Shown: piece after piece, positions 11,001 to 18,498 of the stretch
Layout: each line of letters starts with the position of its first letter
Numbering within the stretch: position 1 is the first letter of the stretch
Assembly (NCBI GenBank): GCA_965203635.1
Contig: OZ241903.1
Coordinates: 2,294,001 to 2,358,000, forward strand
Direction: 5' to 3'
DNA length: 64,000 bases
DNA from: Aldehydirespirator sp965203635
Lineage (GTDB): Bacteria; Actinomycetota; Acidimicrobiia; Acidimicrobiales; Aldehydirespiratoraceae
Made by a program: the position numbers and the translations under genes
Notes under the pieces: model-generated
Seen by the model: only the letters and a program-made list of their open reading frames with translations
The model's database searches: none
What the model was told of the DNA's origin: nothing

Positions 11001-12683
11001 AAGATGGCCCAGGGGGCCAAGCCCGGCGAGGGAGGCCAGCTGCCGGGCCACAAGGTCTATCCGTGGATAGCCAAGACCCGGCATTCCACGCCGGGGGTCG
11101 GCCTCATCTCCCCGCCGCCCCATCACGACATCTACTCCATCGAGGACCTGGCCCAGCTGATCCACGACCTCAAGAACGCCAACCCCGCGGCCCGCATACA
11201 CGTCAAGCTGGTGGCCGAGGTGGGGGTGGGCACGGTCGCCGCCGGGGTGTCCAAGGCCCACGCCGACGTGGTGCTCATCTCCGGCCACGACGGTGGCACG
11301 GGAGCATCGCCGTTGACATCCATCAAGCACGCCGGCGCGCCCTGGGAGTTGGGACTGGCCGAGACCCAGCAGACGCTGCTGCTCAACGACCTGAGGGACC
11401 GCATAGTCGTGCAGGTCGACGGTCAGCTCAAGACCGGCCGCGACGTGATGATCGCCGCGCTGCTGGGAGCCGAGGAGTTCGGCTTCGCCACCGCGCCCCT
11501 GGTGGTGATGGGCTGCGTGATGATGCGGGTGTGCCACCTCGACACCTGCCCGGTCGGCGTGGCCACCCAGAACCCCGAGCTGCGCAAGAAGTTCTCGGGA
11601 CAGCCGGAGTTCGTGGTCAACTTCTTCGAGTTCATCGCCACCGAAGTACGGGCCCTGCTGGCGGAACTGGGCTTTCGCAGCATCGAGGAGGCGGTCGGCC
11701 AGGTGGAGATGCTCGACGTGGCCGACGCGGTCGAGCATTGGAAGGCGTCGGGGTTGGACCTCACGCCCATCCTGCACCTGCCGACCATCCCCGACGATGC
11801 CGTACGCCACCAGCGAGCCGAGCAGGACCACGGCCTGGACCGGGCCCTCGACCAGATGCTGATCCAGCTCGCCGAGGGCGCTCTGTCCGACAGCCGTCCG
11901 GTGACCATCGACATTCCCATCCGCAACACCAACCGCACGGTGGGCACGCTGCTCGGCAGCGAGGTCACCCAGCGTTACGGCGCGGCCGGCCTGCCGGATG
12001 ACACCATCGTCGTGAACTTCACCGGCTCGGCCGGAACGTCCTTCGGGGCGTTCGTGCCCCGGGGTATAACCCTGCGTCTTGAGGGCGACGCCAACGACTA
12101 CGTCGGCAAGGGCCTGTCGGGCGGTCGCATCGTCGTGCGCCCGCCGGCCGACGCCAACTTCGCGGCGGAGCGCAACGTCATCGCGGGCAACGTCATCGGC
12201 TACGGCGCCACCTCGGGCGAGATGTACCTGCGGGGCCTGGTGGGGGAGCGGTTCTGCGTGCGCAACTCCGGGGCCATCGCGGTGGTCGAGGGCGTCGGCG
12301 ACCACGGGTGCGAGTACATGACCGGCGGGCGGACGGTGGTCCTGGGCCCGGTGGGCCGCAATTTCGCGGCCGGAATGTCGGGCGGTGTCGCCTTCGTCTA
12401 CGACCCCGGCGGCAAGCTGCCGGTGCGGGTGAATCCCGAGATGGTGGAGCTGGAGGAACTCGACGGCGAGGACTTCGTGTGGCTGCGGCACCGGGTGGAG
12501 CGCCATCGCCACGAGACCGGCAGCGAGGTGGCAGCCCGGCTGCTCGGCGACTGGGCCTCGGCCTCGAAGAAGTTCGTCAAGGTGATGCCCGTCGACTACA
12601 AGCGGGTGCTCCTGGCGGCCGAGCAGGCCCGGGCCTCCGGCACCGACGAGGTGGCCGCGGTGATGGCCGCAGCCCACGGGTGA
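8073..12683 (+). CDS. gltB: Glutamate synthase large subunit
   Basis: The 1536-residue protein has the full architecture: N-terminal class II glutaminase domain, central domain, FMN-binding synthase domain, and C-terminal beta-helix of Gly-rich repeats. The nucleophile would be Cys21 (NEHDACGVSF) after a 20-residue propeptide. The [3Fe-4S] cysteines are in CVMMRVCHLDTCPVG. It transfers the amide N of glutamine to 2-oxoglutarate to give glutamate. The ATG has a strong ribosome binding site. gltD follows 12 bp downstream, completing the NADPH-type enzyme. Confidence 0.97.
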   Translation: MAADPVQPQGLYDPQNEHDACGVSFVCNISGKASHRVVALGVRALCNLEHRGALGADPLTGDGAGILIQIPDRFLRDVVDYELPPAGQYATGIGFLPPAHHDAEKAAAQVERIVRSEGLHVIGWRDVPVDTAVLGSGSRAAMPSFRQVFIAGDDLAGIDLDRRVYIVRKRIEHEIGPGGAGYEAAEDDDAAIGNAAPPHTGVYFPSLSARTLVYKGMLMSRQLTSFYADLRDERIESALALVHSRFSTNTFPSWPLAHPYRMIAHNGEINTIAGNRNWMRARETLLSSPSLEGLERAFPICTPGASDTAGFDEVLELLTLGGYSVAEAVLMMIPEPWEHHAEMAAERRAFYQYHATRMEPWDGPASIAFTDGTVIGAVLDRNGLRPSRYMVTSDGLVVMASETGVIDVPQPSVVEKGRLQPGRMFLIDTAEGRIVRDDEIKDRLASARPYGRWLDRNLVHLDDLPRRERETHEGSLIQRQQMFGHTHEEHRLLLAPMAIDGKEALGSMGTDTPPAVLSDRARPIYDYFKQLFAQVTNPPLDAIREELVTSLYARVGGEGNLFDPQPSSCRTVHLDSPVITDEELARLVGIDGPGGLGDFHAEILSALYPVADGGEGLLRALDGLCEAASEAIAAGANILVVSDRGSDQRMAPIPSLLAVSAVHQHLVRERTRTRVGLVSESGDAREVHHLCLHLGYGANAVNPYLAFETITQMVSEGLHGLDPSTGVEAAHRNFVKAACAGILKVMSKMGISTVASYTGAQIFEAIGLGPELVDKHFTGTASRLGGIGLEEIAAAVAVRHRRAFPANAARRAHRTIEAGGEYQWRREGEYHLFNPETVFKLQHATRERRFDIFSEYTRRVDDQSSRLGTLRGLFRLRTGARPPVPLDEVEPVAAIIKRFATGAMSYGSISKEAHETLAVAMNRIGGKSNTGEGGEDADRYVRDPNGDLRRSAVKQAASGRFGVTSEYLVNADDIQIKMAQGAKPGEGGQLPGHKVYPWIAKTRHSTPGVGLISPPPHHDIYSIEDLAQLIHDLKNANPAARIHVKLVAEVGVGTVAAGVSKAHADVVLISGHDGGTGASPLTSIKHAGAPWELGLAETQQTLLLNDLRDRIVVQVDGQLKTGRDVMIAALLGAEEFGFATAPLVVMGCVMMRVCHLDTCPVGVATQNPELRKKFSGQPEFVVNFFEFIATEVRALLAELGFRSIEEAVGQVEMLDVADAVEHWKASGLDLTPILHLPTIPDDAVRHQRAEQDHGLDRALDQMLIQLAEGALSDSRPVTIDIPIRNTNRTVGTLLGSEVTQRYGAAGLPDDTIVVNFTGSAGTSFGAFVPRGITLRLEGDANDYVGKGLSGGRIVVRPPADANFAAERNVIAGNVIGYGATSGEMYLRGLVGERFCVRNSGAIAVVEGVGDHGCEYMTGGRTVVLGPVGRNFAAGMSGGVAFVYDPGGKLPVRVNPEMVELEELDGEDFVWLRHRVERHRHETGSEVAARLLGDWASASKKFVKVMPVDYKRVLLAAEQARASGTDEVAAVMAAAHG

Positions 12684-12695
12684 GGCTGGCGGGCT

Positions 12696-14159
12696 ATGGC
12701 TGATCCGCGGGGGTTCCTGACGCACACCCGGGAGCTCCCGACCCGCCGGCCGGTGCCGGTACGGCTGCGCGACTGGCGCGAGGTGTACGAGCGCTTCCCG
12801 GCGGACAAGCTCCGGCAGCAGGCGTCGCGCTGCATGGACTGCGGGATCCCGTTCTGCAACAGCGGCTGCCCGCTCGGCAACCTGATCCCCGACTGGAACG
12901 ACCTGGTGTACCGGAAGCACTGGCGGCGGGCCATCGAGCGCCTGCACGCCACCAACAACTTCCCCGAGTTCACCGGCCGGTTGTGCCCCGCGCCGTGCGA
13001 GGCGGCCTGCGTTCTGGGCATCCACGAGCCTCCGGTCACGATCAAGCAGGTCGAGGTGGAGATCGTCGACCGGGCCTGGGCCGAGGGCTGGATCGTGCCC
13101 CAGCCCCCTGCGGTCCGCACCGACCGCAGCGTGGCCGTGGTGGGGTCGGGGCCGGCCGGGCTGGCCGCGGCCCAGCAGCTGACCAGGGCCGGCCACGAAG
13201 TGGTCGTGTTCGAGCGGGCCGACCGGATCGGCGGTCTGCTGCGATACGGGATCCCCGAGTTCAAGATGGAGAAGCGCCATCTGGACCGCCGCCTGGCCCA
13301 GATGGAGGCCGAGGGAACCGGATTCCGGGCGGGTACCGACGTCGGCTCCGACGTGACCGCCGAGGAATTGCAGGACTCCTTCGATGCGGTGGTGCTGGCG
13401 TGCGGGGCCACGGCCTGGCGCGATCTTCCCATCCCGGGCCGGGAGCTGCGGGGCGTGTACCAGGCCATGGAGTACTTGCCGCTGGCCAACCGGGTGCAGG
13501 AGGGCGACCTCGACTCCTCGCCCATCACCGCGGAGGGCAAGCGGGTGGTGATCATCGGCGGTGGCGACACCGGGGCCGACTGCCTCGGGACTGCCCACCG
13601 CCAGCGGGCCGCCTCGATCCGGCAGTTCGAGATCATGCCCCGCCCGCCCGACGAGCGTCCCGACGCCAACCCGTGGCCTACATGGCCCATGATCTACCGG
13701 GTGTCCTCGGCCCACGAGGAGGGCGGCGAGCGCGACTACGCCATCAACACCACCGAGTTCATAGGCGACGGCGACGGCAACCTGGCCGCGCTGGCCACAA
13801 TCCGGGTCGAGCAGTCGCTGGTGGACGGCCGGATGCAGTTCGATCCGATTCCGGGGACCGAGGAGGAGATACCCGCGGAGATGGTCCTGCTGGCCATGGG
13901 CTTCACAGGTCCGGAGCGGGGCCCGCTGATCGAGCAGTTCGGTGTGGAGTTGGATGCCCGGGGCAACGTGGCCCGCGACGGGAACTGGGCCACCAGCGTC
14001 GAGGGCACCTATGTGTGCGGTGACATGGGACGGGGCCAGAGCCTCATCGTGTGGGCCATAGCCGAGGGCCGGGCCTGCGCGGCGGCGGTGGACGCCTACC
14101 TGACCGGCTCGACCGACCTTCCTGCCGTGGTCACGCCTGCTTCGATGCCGTTGAGGTGA
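12696..14159 (+). CDS. gltD: Glutamate synthase small subunit (NADPH)
   Basis: The 487-residue flavoprotein supplies electrons from NADPH to GltB. Two N-terminal cysteine clusters (CMDCGIPFCNSGCPLGN and RLCPAPCEAAC) would bind the [4Fe-4S] centres. VVGSGPAGLAAAQ is the FAD motif and VIIGGGDTGADC the NADPH motif. The C-terminal GDMGRGQSLIVWAIAEGR segment closes the FAD site. It ends in TGA at 14157-14159, directly abutting the stop codon of the convergent sortase gene with no gap. Confidence 0.96.
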   Translation: MADPRGFLTHTRELPTRRPVPVRLRDWREVYERFPADKLRQQASRCMDCGIPFCNSGCPLGNLIPDWNDLVYRKHWRRAIERLHATNNFPEFTGRLCPAPCEAACVLGIHEPPVTIKQVEVEIVDRAWAEGWIVPQPPAVRTDRSVAVVGSGPAGLAAAQQLTRAGHEVVVFERADRIGGLLRYGIPEFKMEKRHLDRRLAQMEAEGTGFRAGTDVGSDVTAEELQDSFDAVVLACGATAWRDLPIPGRELRGVYQAMEYLPLANRVQEGDLDSSPITAEGKRVVIIGGGDTGADCLGTAHRQRAASIRQFEIMPRPPDERPDANPWPTWPMIYRVSSAHEEGGERDYAINTTEFIGDGDGNLAALATIRVEQSLVDGRMQFDPIPGTEEEIPAEMVLLAMGFTGPERGPLIEQFGVELDARGNVARDGNWATSVEGTYVCGDMGRGQSLIVWAIAEGRACAAAVDAYLTGSTDLPAVVTPASMPLR

Positions 14160-15026
14160 TCAGGCCAGTGAGGCGAAGACGATGACGTTCTCCTCGTAGG
14201 TCCTCACGCCGAAATCGAAGTCGCCGCCGCAGGTGACCAGCCTGAGCGTCGGCTGTTCGGTGGGTCCGTAGACCGCGTCGGTGGGGAATTCGTCCTTGTC
14301 GTGGCTCTCCAGGAAGTCGACCACGTAGCTGACGGTCGATCCGTCCACCCGGTCGACGTGGATCTCGTCGCCGGCCTTCATGTACCGCAAGTCGAAGAAC
14401 ACGGCCGGACCTTCCTCCTGGGAGTCCACATGGCCGAGAATCACGGCCGGTCCAGTCTCGCCCGGTTCGGGACCGCCCAGCCACCAGCCCGCCTCGTCGG
14501 GGTTCTCCGGTATCTCGATCGATCCGTCCTCTTGAAGGCCGAGGGGGATGATCGAGGCCTCCACGCCGAGCCTCGGGATGCGGATGACGGCGGGGTTGGG
14601 CGCCTGCATCCGGGCGTCGTTGACCGCGTCGAGGCTCAAGTGGCCCGCCAGCGGCGAGTAGTCCCACGACGTCCCGGCGGCGTCGGTGACCGTCGTGGCG
14701 GGGGCGAGGGCGGGCTCGGCAACCGAGGCCGCCGGCTCCACCGCGATGAGCGTCGTTCCTGCGCTGGTCGTCGCCGCTTCCGGGTCCGTCGTCGAGTTCT
14801 CCGTCGCCACTGCCGGTGCCTCTGTTGCGGCCGTCGGTGTCGATTCTGGAGCGGCTGTGGCCGGCGGGTCGGCGGCGGTGTCGCTCGAGGTTGCCGGCGT
14901 GGAACTGGCGGGCGCCGGAACCACCACCCGGGCAGGGTCGGAGCTGCAGGACGCGACTGCGGCAGCGGCGATGAGAGCCGCTGCCGCAGTCCGCAGTCTT
15001 GCCGCTGAGGGCCTGGTGTTCGCCAT
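14160..15026 (-). CDS. Class F-like sortase, probable lipoprotein or membrane-anchored
   Basis: The 288-residue protein has an N-terminal export signal ending in a lipobox-like VASC at residues 24-27. A Thr/Ala/Pro/Glu-rich linker follows to about residue 120, then a sortase catalytic domain. The catalytic triad is visible as His in VILGHVDS, Cys in LRLVTCGG and Arg in FGVRTYEENVIVF. It would link surface proteins at the cell wall by transpeptidation. It is the last gene of a minus-strand cluster whose three upstream genes end in candidate sorting signals. The codons for the signal peptide form a perfect 15-bp inverted repeat (14955-14969 with 14977-14991), which is duplicated elsewhere in the locus. 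Confidence 0.85.
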   Translation of the reverse strand: MANTRPSAARLRTAAAALIAAAAVASCSSDPARVVVPAPASSTPATSSDTAADPPATAAPESTPTAATEAPAVATENSTTDPEAATTSAGTTLIAVEPAASVAEPALAPATTVTDAAGTSWDYSPLAGHLSLDAVNDARMQAPNPAVIRIPRLGVEASIIPLGLQEDGSIEIPENPDEAGWWLGGPEPGETGPAVILGHVDSQEEGPAVFFDLRYMKAGDEIHVDRVDGSTVSYVVDFLESHDKDEFPTDAVYGPTEQPTLRLVTCGGDFDFGVRTYEENVIVFASLA

Positions 15027-15057
15027 GAACTCCCGCCCCTCGCGGGTTGGTTGTCTG

Positions 15058-15669
15058 TTAGGCGTGACGCCGGGTGACGAGCGCAGCCCCGCCGAGCAGG
15101 GTCACCGCGGCGATGGTGGCGGCCAGCGGCACGGCGACGCTGTTGCCGTCGGATCCGGCCATGCCGCCGAAGCCCGTCTCGGCTGCACCCTCGGGAGCCA
15201 TGTCGTCGCCCATGTCGTCGCCCATGTCGTCGCCCATGTCCTCCGCGATGAAGAGCACTGGAGCAGCGCTGTCCTCAGTGACGGCGACATCGCCCGCGCC
15301 GAACGCGAAGTTCGCCGGGACATCGTGGGTGATATCGACCGTGAAGGTGCCATCAGCGCCCACCGTGATGGGCGCGCCGAGGGGTGCGAGGATGCAGTCG
15401 GCCTGACCCATGCCCTCCAAAGCGGCCACTATCGCGTCGGTTGACGACGCGGTCGTGAGCTGCTCGCCGGGGACGGTGCAGGGCACAATGAAGACGGTCA
15501 GGCCTGCACTCCAGCCCGATCCGGTGAGCGTGAAGGTGTGGGTCCCCGGTCCGTCCACGGCCGGCGGGTCTGCTGTGAGCAACGGCCCGTCCTGAGCCGA
15601 GGCCTGGCTGGTCAGCACAAACAGGGCCAACAGGCTGGCCACGGCTGTCAGTGCCACGATTCTCTTCAT
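15058..15669 (-). CDS. Surface protein paralog 1 with Ig-like domain and sortase-type tail
   Basis: The 203-residue secreted protein begins with a clear signal peptide (MKRIVALTAVASLLALFVLT, then SQASAQ). A domain of about 110 residues follows with VDGPGTHTFTLTGSGW, two Cys and GADGTFTVDI. The pattern resembles the neocarzinostatin-like Ig fold. Then come an acidic linker of repeated DDMG units and the tail AAETGFGG, a hydrophobic helix and RRHA. That tail has the layout of a cell-wall sorting signal, although it is not LPXTG. AAAGGA lies about 9 nt before the ATG. The gene sits 31 bp upstream of the sortase. Confidence 0.75.
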   Translation of the reverse strand: MKRIVALTAVASLLALFVLTSQASAQDGPLLTADPPAVDGPGTHTFTLTGSGWSAGLTVFIVPCTVPGEQLTTASSTDAIVAALEGMGQADCILAPLGAPITVGADGTFTVDITHDVPANFAFGAGDVAVTEDSAAPVLFIAEDMGDDMGDDMGDDMAPEGAAETGFGGMAGSDGNSVAVPLAATIAAVTLLGGAALVTRRHA

Positions 15670-15717
15670 GTGTTGTGTCCTTTCGCGGATCCAGCAGATC
15701 TACTGCGAGTGCGGCCG

Positions 15718-15723
15718 AGTATA
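15718..15723 (-). promoter_or_regulatory. Candidate -10 element of surface paralog 1
   Basis: On the minus strand this reads TATACT within GAGCATGGGTATACTC, a block repeated before paralog 2. It would start transcription about 40 nt upstream of the ATG. Confidence 0.5.
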
Positions 15724-15754
15724 CCCATGCTCAGACGGCCGGTGTGGGGACGTA

Positions 15755-15829
15755 ACGCGACTGCGGCAGCGACAATGATGCCGCTGCCGCAGTCCGCAGT
15801 CTCTCCGCCTAGGGCCTGGCGTCCGTCAT
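15755..15829 (-). pseudogene. Decayed copy of the sortase 5' end (remnant 1)
   Basis: Read from the ATG at 15829 on the minus strand, this matches the start of the sortase gene. Codons for M T D A R P are followed by an in-frame TAG, then by A E R L R T A A A A as in the sortase signal peptide. A one-base deletion follows. Similarity ends near 15755. The inverted repeat is kept as a 13-bp stem (15759-15771 with 15782-15794) and might now serve as a terminator for paralog 2. Confidence 0.75.
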
Positions 15830-15860
15830 GAACCCCGGCCCCGAGCGGGCTGGTATTTCG

Positions 15861-16451
15861 TCAGGCTTGGCGTCGGGAGACCAGCACGGCCCCGCCGAGC
15901 AGGGTCACCGCGGCGATGGTGGCGGCCAGCGGCACGGCGACGCTGTTGCCGTCGGATCCGGCCATGCCGCCGAAGCCCGTCTCGGCTGCACCCTCGGGAG
16001 CCATGTCGTCACCCATGTCGTCGCCCATGTCGTCCATCGGCGCACCGATGAACACCGGCGCGGCGCCAGACTCTGTCTGTGCAGCATCGCCGGCAACCCA
16101 GACGAAGTTCTGTCCGACTGTCGCCGAGACCGTGGCGCTGAAGGTGCCGTCGGCGCCGACTACCGCGGGCGTCAGGCTGCCGAGATCGCAATCGGTCTGG
16201 CCGATTCGCCCAATGGCCTCCGCGGCGTTCTCAGGGGTCATCGGGTCGCCGGGCGCGGTGCACGGCAGCACGAACAGCGCAAGACCGGCAGTGAACCCGG
16301 ATCCGCTGACGGTGAAGGTGTAGTCGCCCTCGGCCGGCACGTAGGCGGGGTCCGCCGTCAGGGACGGCCCGCCCTGAGCATGGGCCTGGCTCGTCAGCAC
16401 GAGCAGGGCCAGCATGCTCACTGCGGCCGTGAGTGCCATGATTCTCTTCAT
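15861..16451 (-). CDS. Surface protein paralog 2 with Ig-like domain and sortase-type tail
   Basis: The 196-residue paralog has the same plan as its neighbour: signal peptide (MKRIMALTAAVSMLALLVLT), Ig-like domain with two Cys and VPAEGDYTFTVSGSGF, a short DDMGDDM linker, and the tail AAETGFGGMAGSDG plus hydrophobic helix and RRQA. The tail and signal peptide are nearly identical to paralog 1, whereas the central domain has diverged. That suggests selection for different ligands or surface properties. AAAGGA precedes the start. Between its stop and paralog 1 lies a decayed sortase 5' end. Confidence 0.75.
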   Translation of the reverse strand: MKRIMALTAAVSMLALLVLTSQAHAQGGPSLTADPAYVPAEGDYTFTVSGSGFTAGLALFVLPCTAPGDPMTPENAAEAIGRIGQTDCDLGSLTPAVVGADGTFSATVSATVGQNFVWVAGDAAQTESGAAPVFIGAPMDDMGDDMGDDMAPEGAAETGFGGMAGSDGNSVAVPLAATIAAVTLLGGAVLVSRRQA

Positions 16452-16504
16452 CTGTGTTCCGTCCTTTCGCGGACTCGGCGGAAGGTCTCCCGCATGTGCG
16501 TGAG

Positions 16505-16510
16505 AGTATA
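16505..16510 (-). promoter_or_regulatory. Candidate -10 element of surface paralog 2
   Basis: TATACT on the minus strand, again inside GAGCATGGGTATACTC, about 47 nt from the expected transcript start to the ATG. No good -35 is visible. Confidence 0.5.
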
Positions 16511-16540
16511 CCCATGCTCAGGCGGCGGATAATGCAGGTA

Positions 16541-16616
16541 GCGCGACTGCGGCAGCGGCCACTAGTGCCGCTGCCGCAGTCCGCAGTCTCTCCGCCTAGG
16601 GCTTGGTGTCCGTCAC
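16541..16616 (-). pseudogene. Decayed copy of the sortase 5' end (remnant 2)
   Basis: From GTG at 16616 the minus strand encodes V T D T K P, an in-frame TAG, then A E R L R T A A A A L V A A A A V A. This aligns with the first 25 or so codons of the sortase gene and is then replaced by unrelated sequence. The perfect 15-bp inverted repeat is retained (GACTGCGGCAGCGGC 16545-16559, its complement 16567-16581, 7-nt loop). Confidence 0.78.
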
Positions 16617-16647
16617 GAACTCCTGCCCCGGGCGGGCTGGTATTTCG

Positions 16648-17670
16648 TTAGGCGTTGCGTCGGGAGACCAGTACGGCGCCGCCGAGCAGCGTCACTGCGG
16701 CGATGGTGGCGGCCAGCGGGACGGCCAGGCTGTTGCCGTCGGATCCGGCTGTGCCGCCGAAGCCCGTAGCAGCTCCGCCCTCGGGAACCATGTCGTCACC
16801 CATGTCCTCGACCATGTCGTCGTCGGCCATGTCGTCGGTCATGTCGTCGGTCATGTCGTCGGTCATGTCGTCGTCGGTCATGTCGTCGGTCATGTCGTCG
16901 TCGGTCATGTCGTCGGTCATGTCGTCGTCGGCCATGTCGTCAGTCATGTCGTCGTCGGCCATGTCGTCGTCGGCCACGTCCTCTCCTTCAGCGGGGGCCT
17001 CTTCCTCGGCAGGAGCCTCTTCCTCGGCAGGAGCCTCTTCCTCGGCAGGAGCCTCTTCCTCGGCGGGGGCCTCTTCCTCGGCGGGGGCCTCTTCCTCGGC
17101 GGGCGCTTCTTCTTCGGCCGGTGCTTCTTCTTCAGCGGGCGCTTCTTCTTCGGCCGGTGCTTCTTCTTCAGCGGGAGCTTCTTCTTCGGCCGGTGCTTCT
17201 TCTTCAGCGGGGGCCTCTTCCTCGGCAGGAGCCTCCTCTTCGGCCGGTGCTTCCTCTTCGACCATCGGCTCTCCGACCTTGATGACGGCAGTGGCGCCCG
17301 ACTGGGGAGCCACGGTGAACACCAATATCACGAGCCCTTCGGCCGGAACGTCGACGGTTATCGACGTCGAGAATGACCCTCCCGGAGCTGAGATCGTTGA
17401 GCCCATGTCCGTCAAGAGGTTGGGGCAGTTGGTGGTGGTCGCCGTTTGATCGATAACGTCGGGCACGACGCCTCCGAAGCCAGTGCACGCGGTGATCGCC
17501 GGGTTTGCTGGGAAGCCGCTTCCAGAGACCGTGACCGTGTGGGTGCCTGCTGAGCTGACATACTCCGGGTCTATCGTCACCGTCTGCACCGATTGCGCGC
17601 TCGCCTGGGTTGTCAGCGCGAACAGGGCCAACAGGCTCACTGTGGCCGTCAGTGCCATGATCTTCTTCAT
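16648..17670 (-). CDS. Surface protein paralog 3 with long EEEAPA stalk and sortase-type tail
   Basis: The 340-residue paralog starts at ATG 17670 (MKKIMALTATVSLLALFALT), preceded by AAAGGA. An upstream in-frame start would add 29 unlikely residues before the signal peptide. After the Ig-like domain with paired Cys comes a stalk of about 15 EEEAPA hexapeptides. A stretch of DDM/TDDM repeats follows, then a TGFGG tail with hydrophobic helix and RRNA. The stalk would project the domain far from the wall and is very acidic. Length polymorphism of the stalk is expected. It is the first gene of the array. Confidence 0.75.
   Translation of the reverse strand: MKKIMALTATVSLLALFALTTQASAQSVQTVTIDPEYVSSAGTHTVTVSGSGFPANPAITACTGFGGVVPDVIDQTATTTNCPNLLTDMGSTISAPGGSFSTSITVDVPAEGLVILVFTVAPQSGATAVIKVGEPMVEEEAPAEEEAPAEEEAPAEEEAPAEEEAPAEEEAPAEEEAPAEEEAPAEEEAPAEEEAPAEEEAPAEEEAPAEEEAPAEEEAPAEEEAPAEGEDVADDDMADDDMTDDMADDDMTDDMTDDDMTDDMTDDDMTDDMTDDMTDDMADDDMVEDMGDDMVPEGGAATGFGGTAGSDGNSLAVPLAATIAAVTLLGGAVLVSRRNA
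16800..16980 (-). repeat. Coding Asp-Asp-Met repeat
   Basis: Tandem copies of GTCATGTCGTCG and GTCGTCGGTCATG variants (plus-strand reading) encode TDDM, DDDM and ADDDM units. The repeat is much longer than the equivalent linkers in paralogs 1 and 2. Confidence 0.85.
16985..17265 (-). repeat. Coding 18-bp minisatellite (EEEAPA)
   Basis: About 15 copies of an 18-bp unit (plus-strand reading GCCTCTTCCTCGGCAGGA and close variants) encode the hexapeptide EEEAPA. Blocks of identical units alternate with silent variants, so the array has expanded in several steps while keeping frame. Confidence 0.9.
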
Positions 17671-17689
17671 CTGAGCTGTCCTTTCGTGG

Positions 17690-18498
17690 AGCCGGCAACT
17701 CTGTGCCAGCACCGTCACTTGGGAGGAGGATACACATCGGATGGGAGCCGGGTCCACCAGCCCGATCCCAGCCGGGACGCGACGGAGCCCCGAGTAGCCT
17801 CCCGGCTTTCGCCGCTCAACTTCTCGGGGCCCCGATTGCGCCTATCCACCGACCGCCTAATCCCGTCGGATTCTGCGGTGCTCCGGGACACATCCCCGTA
17901 TCCGGTTCAGTGCCCTGACCCCCGCCCCGGACGGCTCCGTGGCGTTGGCCTGAATCACCCGGCGGTACCCGTCGGCACCTCCTGAGACTCCGGGTTCGCC
18001 CTCTCTCCGTCGGGATCGGACTCGACCCGGTGCCTCGGCGACACCCTCACTTTGAGGCTGGTTCCGGTGACTCCCTCGCTCACCCGGCGGTGTGCTCGGT
18101 TGTCGCCGGGCCTCCCGGCGAGGTGACCCTCCTCCGACCTTGCTGTCACCCTCCCCCGTCGGGGATTCCTACCGCTAGCTCGGAGGAGAACCTCCGTGTC
18201 CCCGGCTGACCCACCGGCTCCTGGGAACCGGTCTGGCTGGCTGGGTGTCCTCTGCGGACCGCTCCATCGACTCCGCTCCCGCTGTCTCCGGCCGAGGCCC
18301 TCGACTGCTGGTCCGGTGTCTCCGTCGCTGCTCACTTCGGACGCTGGGCATCTTGGGGGGTTGCCAGCGGGTTGTCAACCCCAAAACGCGAAATCCCCAT
18401 CGAAATCCCGAGCATTTTCGAGAAATCCCCAAGCGGCGCCCAGTTATGCACAGTGCGATCACAGTCTGGTGCCGATTCGAGGGCTCCGAACGGCCCGA
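17690..18498. other. Unexplained non-coding block upstream of the surface-protein array
   Basis: No convincing gene is present in these 800 bp; short ORFs on both strands have no recognisable features. The middle part is rich in short inverted repeats, for example CGCCGGG/CCCGGCG (18104-18120) and CGGAGG/CCTCCG (18181-18196). On the minus strand it also has a GGCGAAAGCC tetraloop-like hairpin. The right end (18370-18440) is less GC-rich, has three GAAATCCC-type repeats, and holds TTATGCACA (18444-18452), one base off a DnaA box. A structured RNA or a decayed element are both possible. It did not match RNase P RNA or tmRNA landmarks. Confidence 0.4.
17727..17732 (-). promoter_or_regulatory. 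Candidate -10 element of surface paralog 3
   Basis: TATCCT on the minus strand lies at the same distance from the start codon as the TATACT boxes of paralogs 1 and 2. Confidence 0.4.

Noticed and set aside
9624..13715. Very long antisense open frame (over 1300 codons) opposite gltB/gltD
   Set aside because: It is a composition shadow of a GC-rich gene pair with clear catalytic motifs on the plus strand; its translation is His/Gly/Arg-rich with no domain.
16985..17265. Possible CRISPR-like array
   Set aside because: Units are contiguous 18-bp coding repeats without spacers and keep the reading frame.
17955..18462. Two short minus-strand frames in the non-coding block
   Set aside because: Arg/Ser/Gly-rich translations, no ribosome binding sites, no family resemblance.
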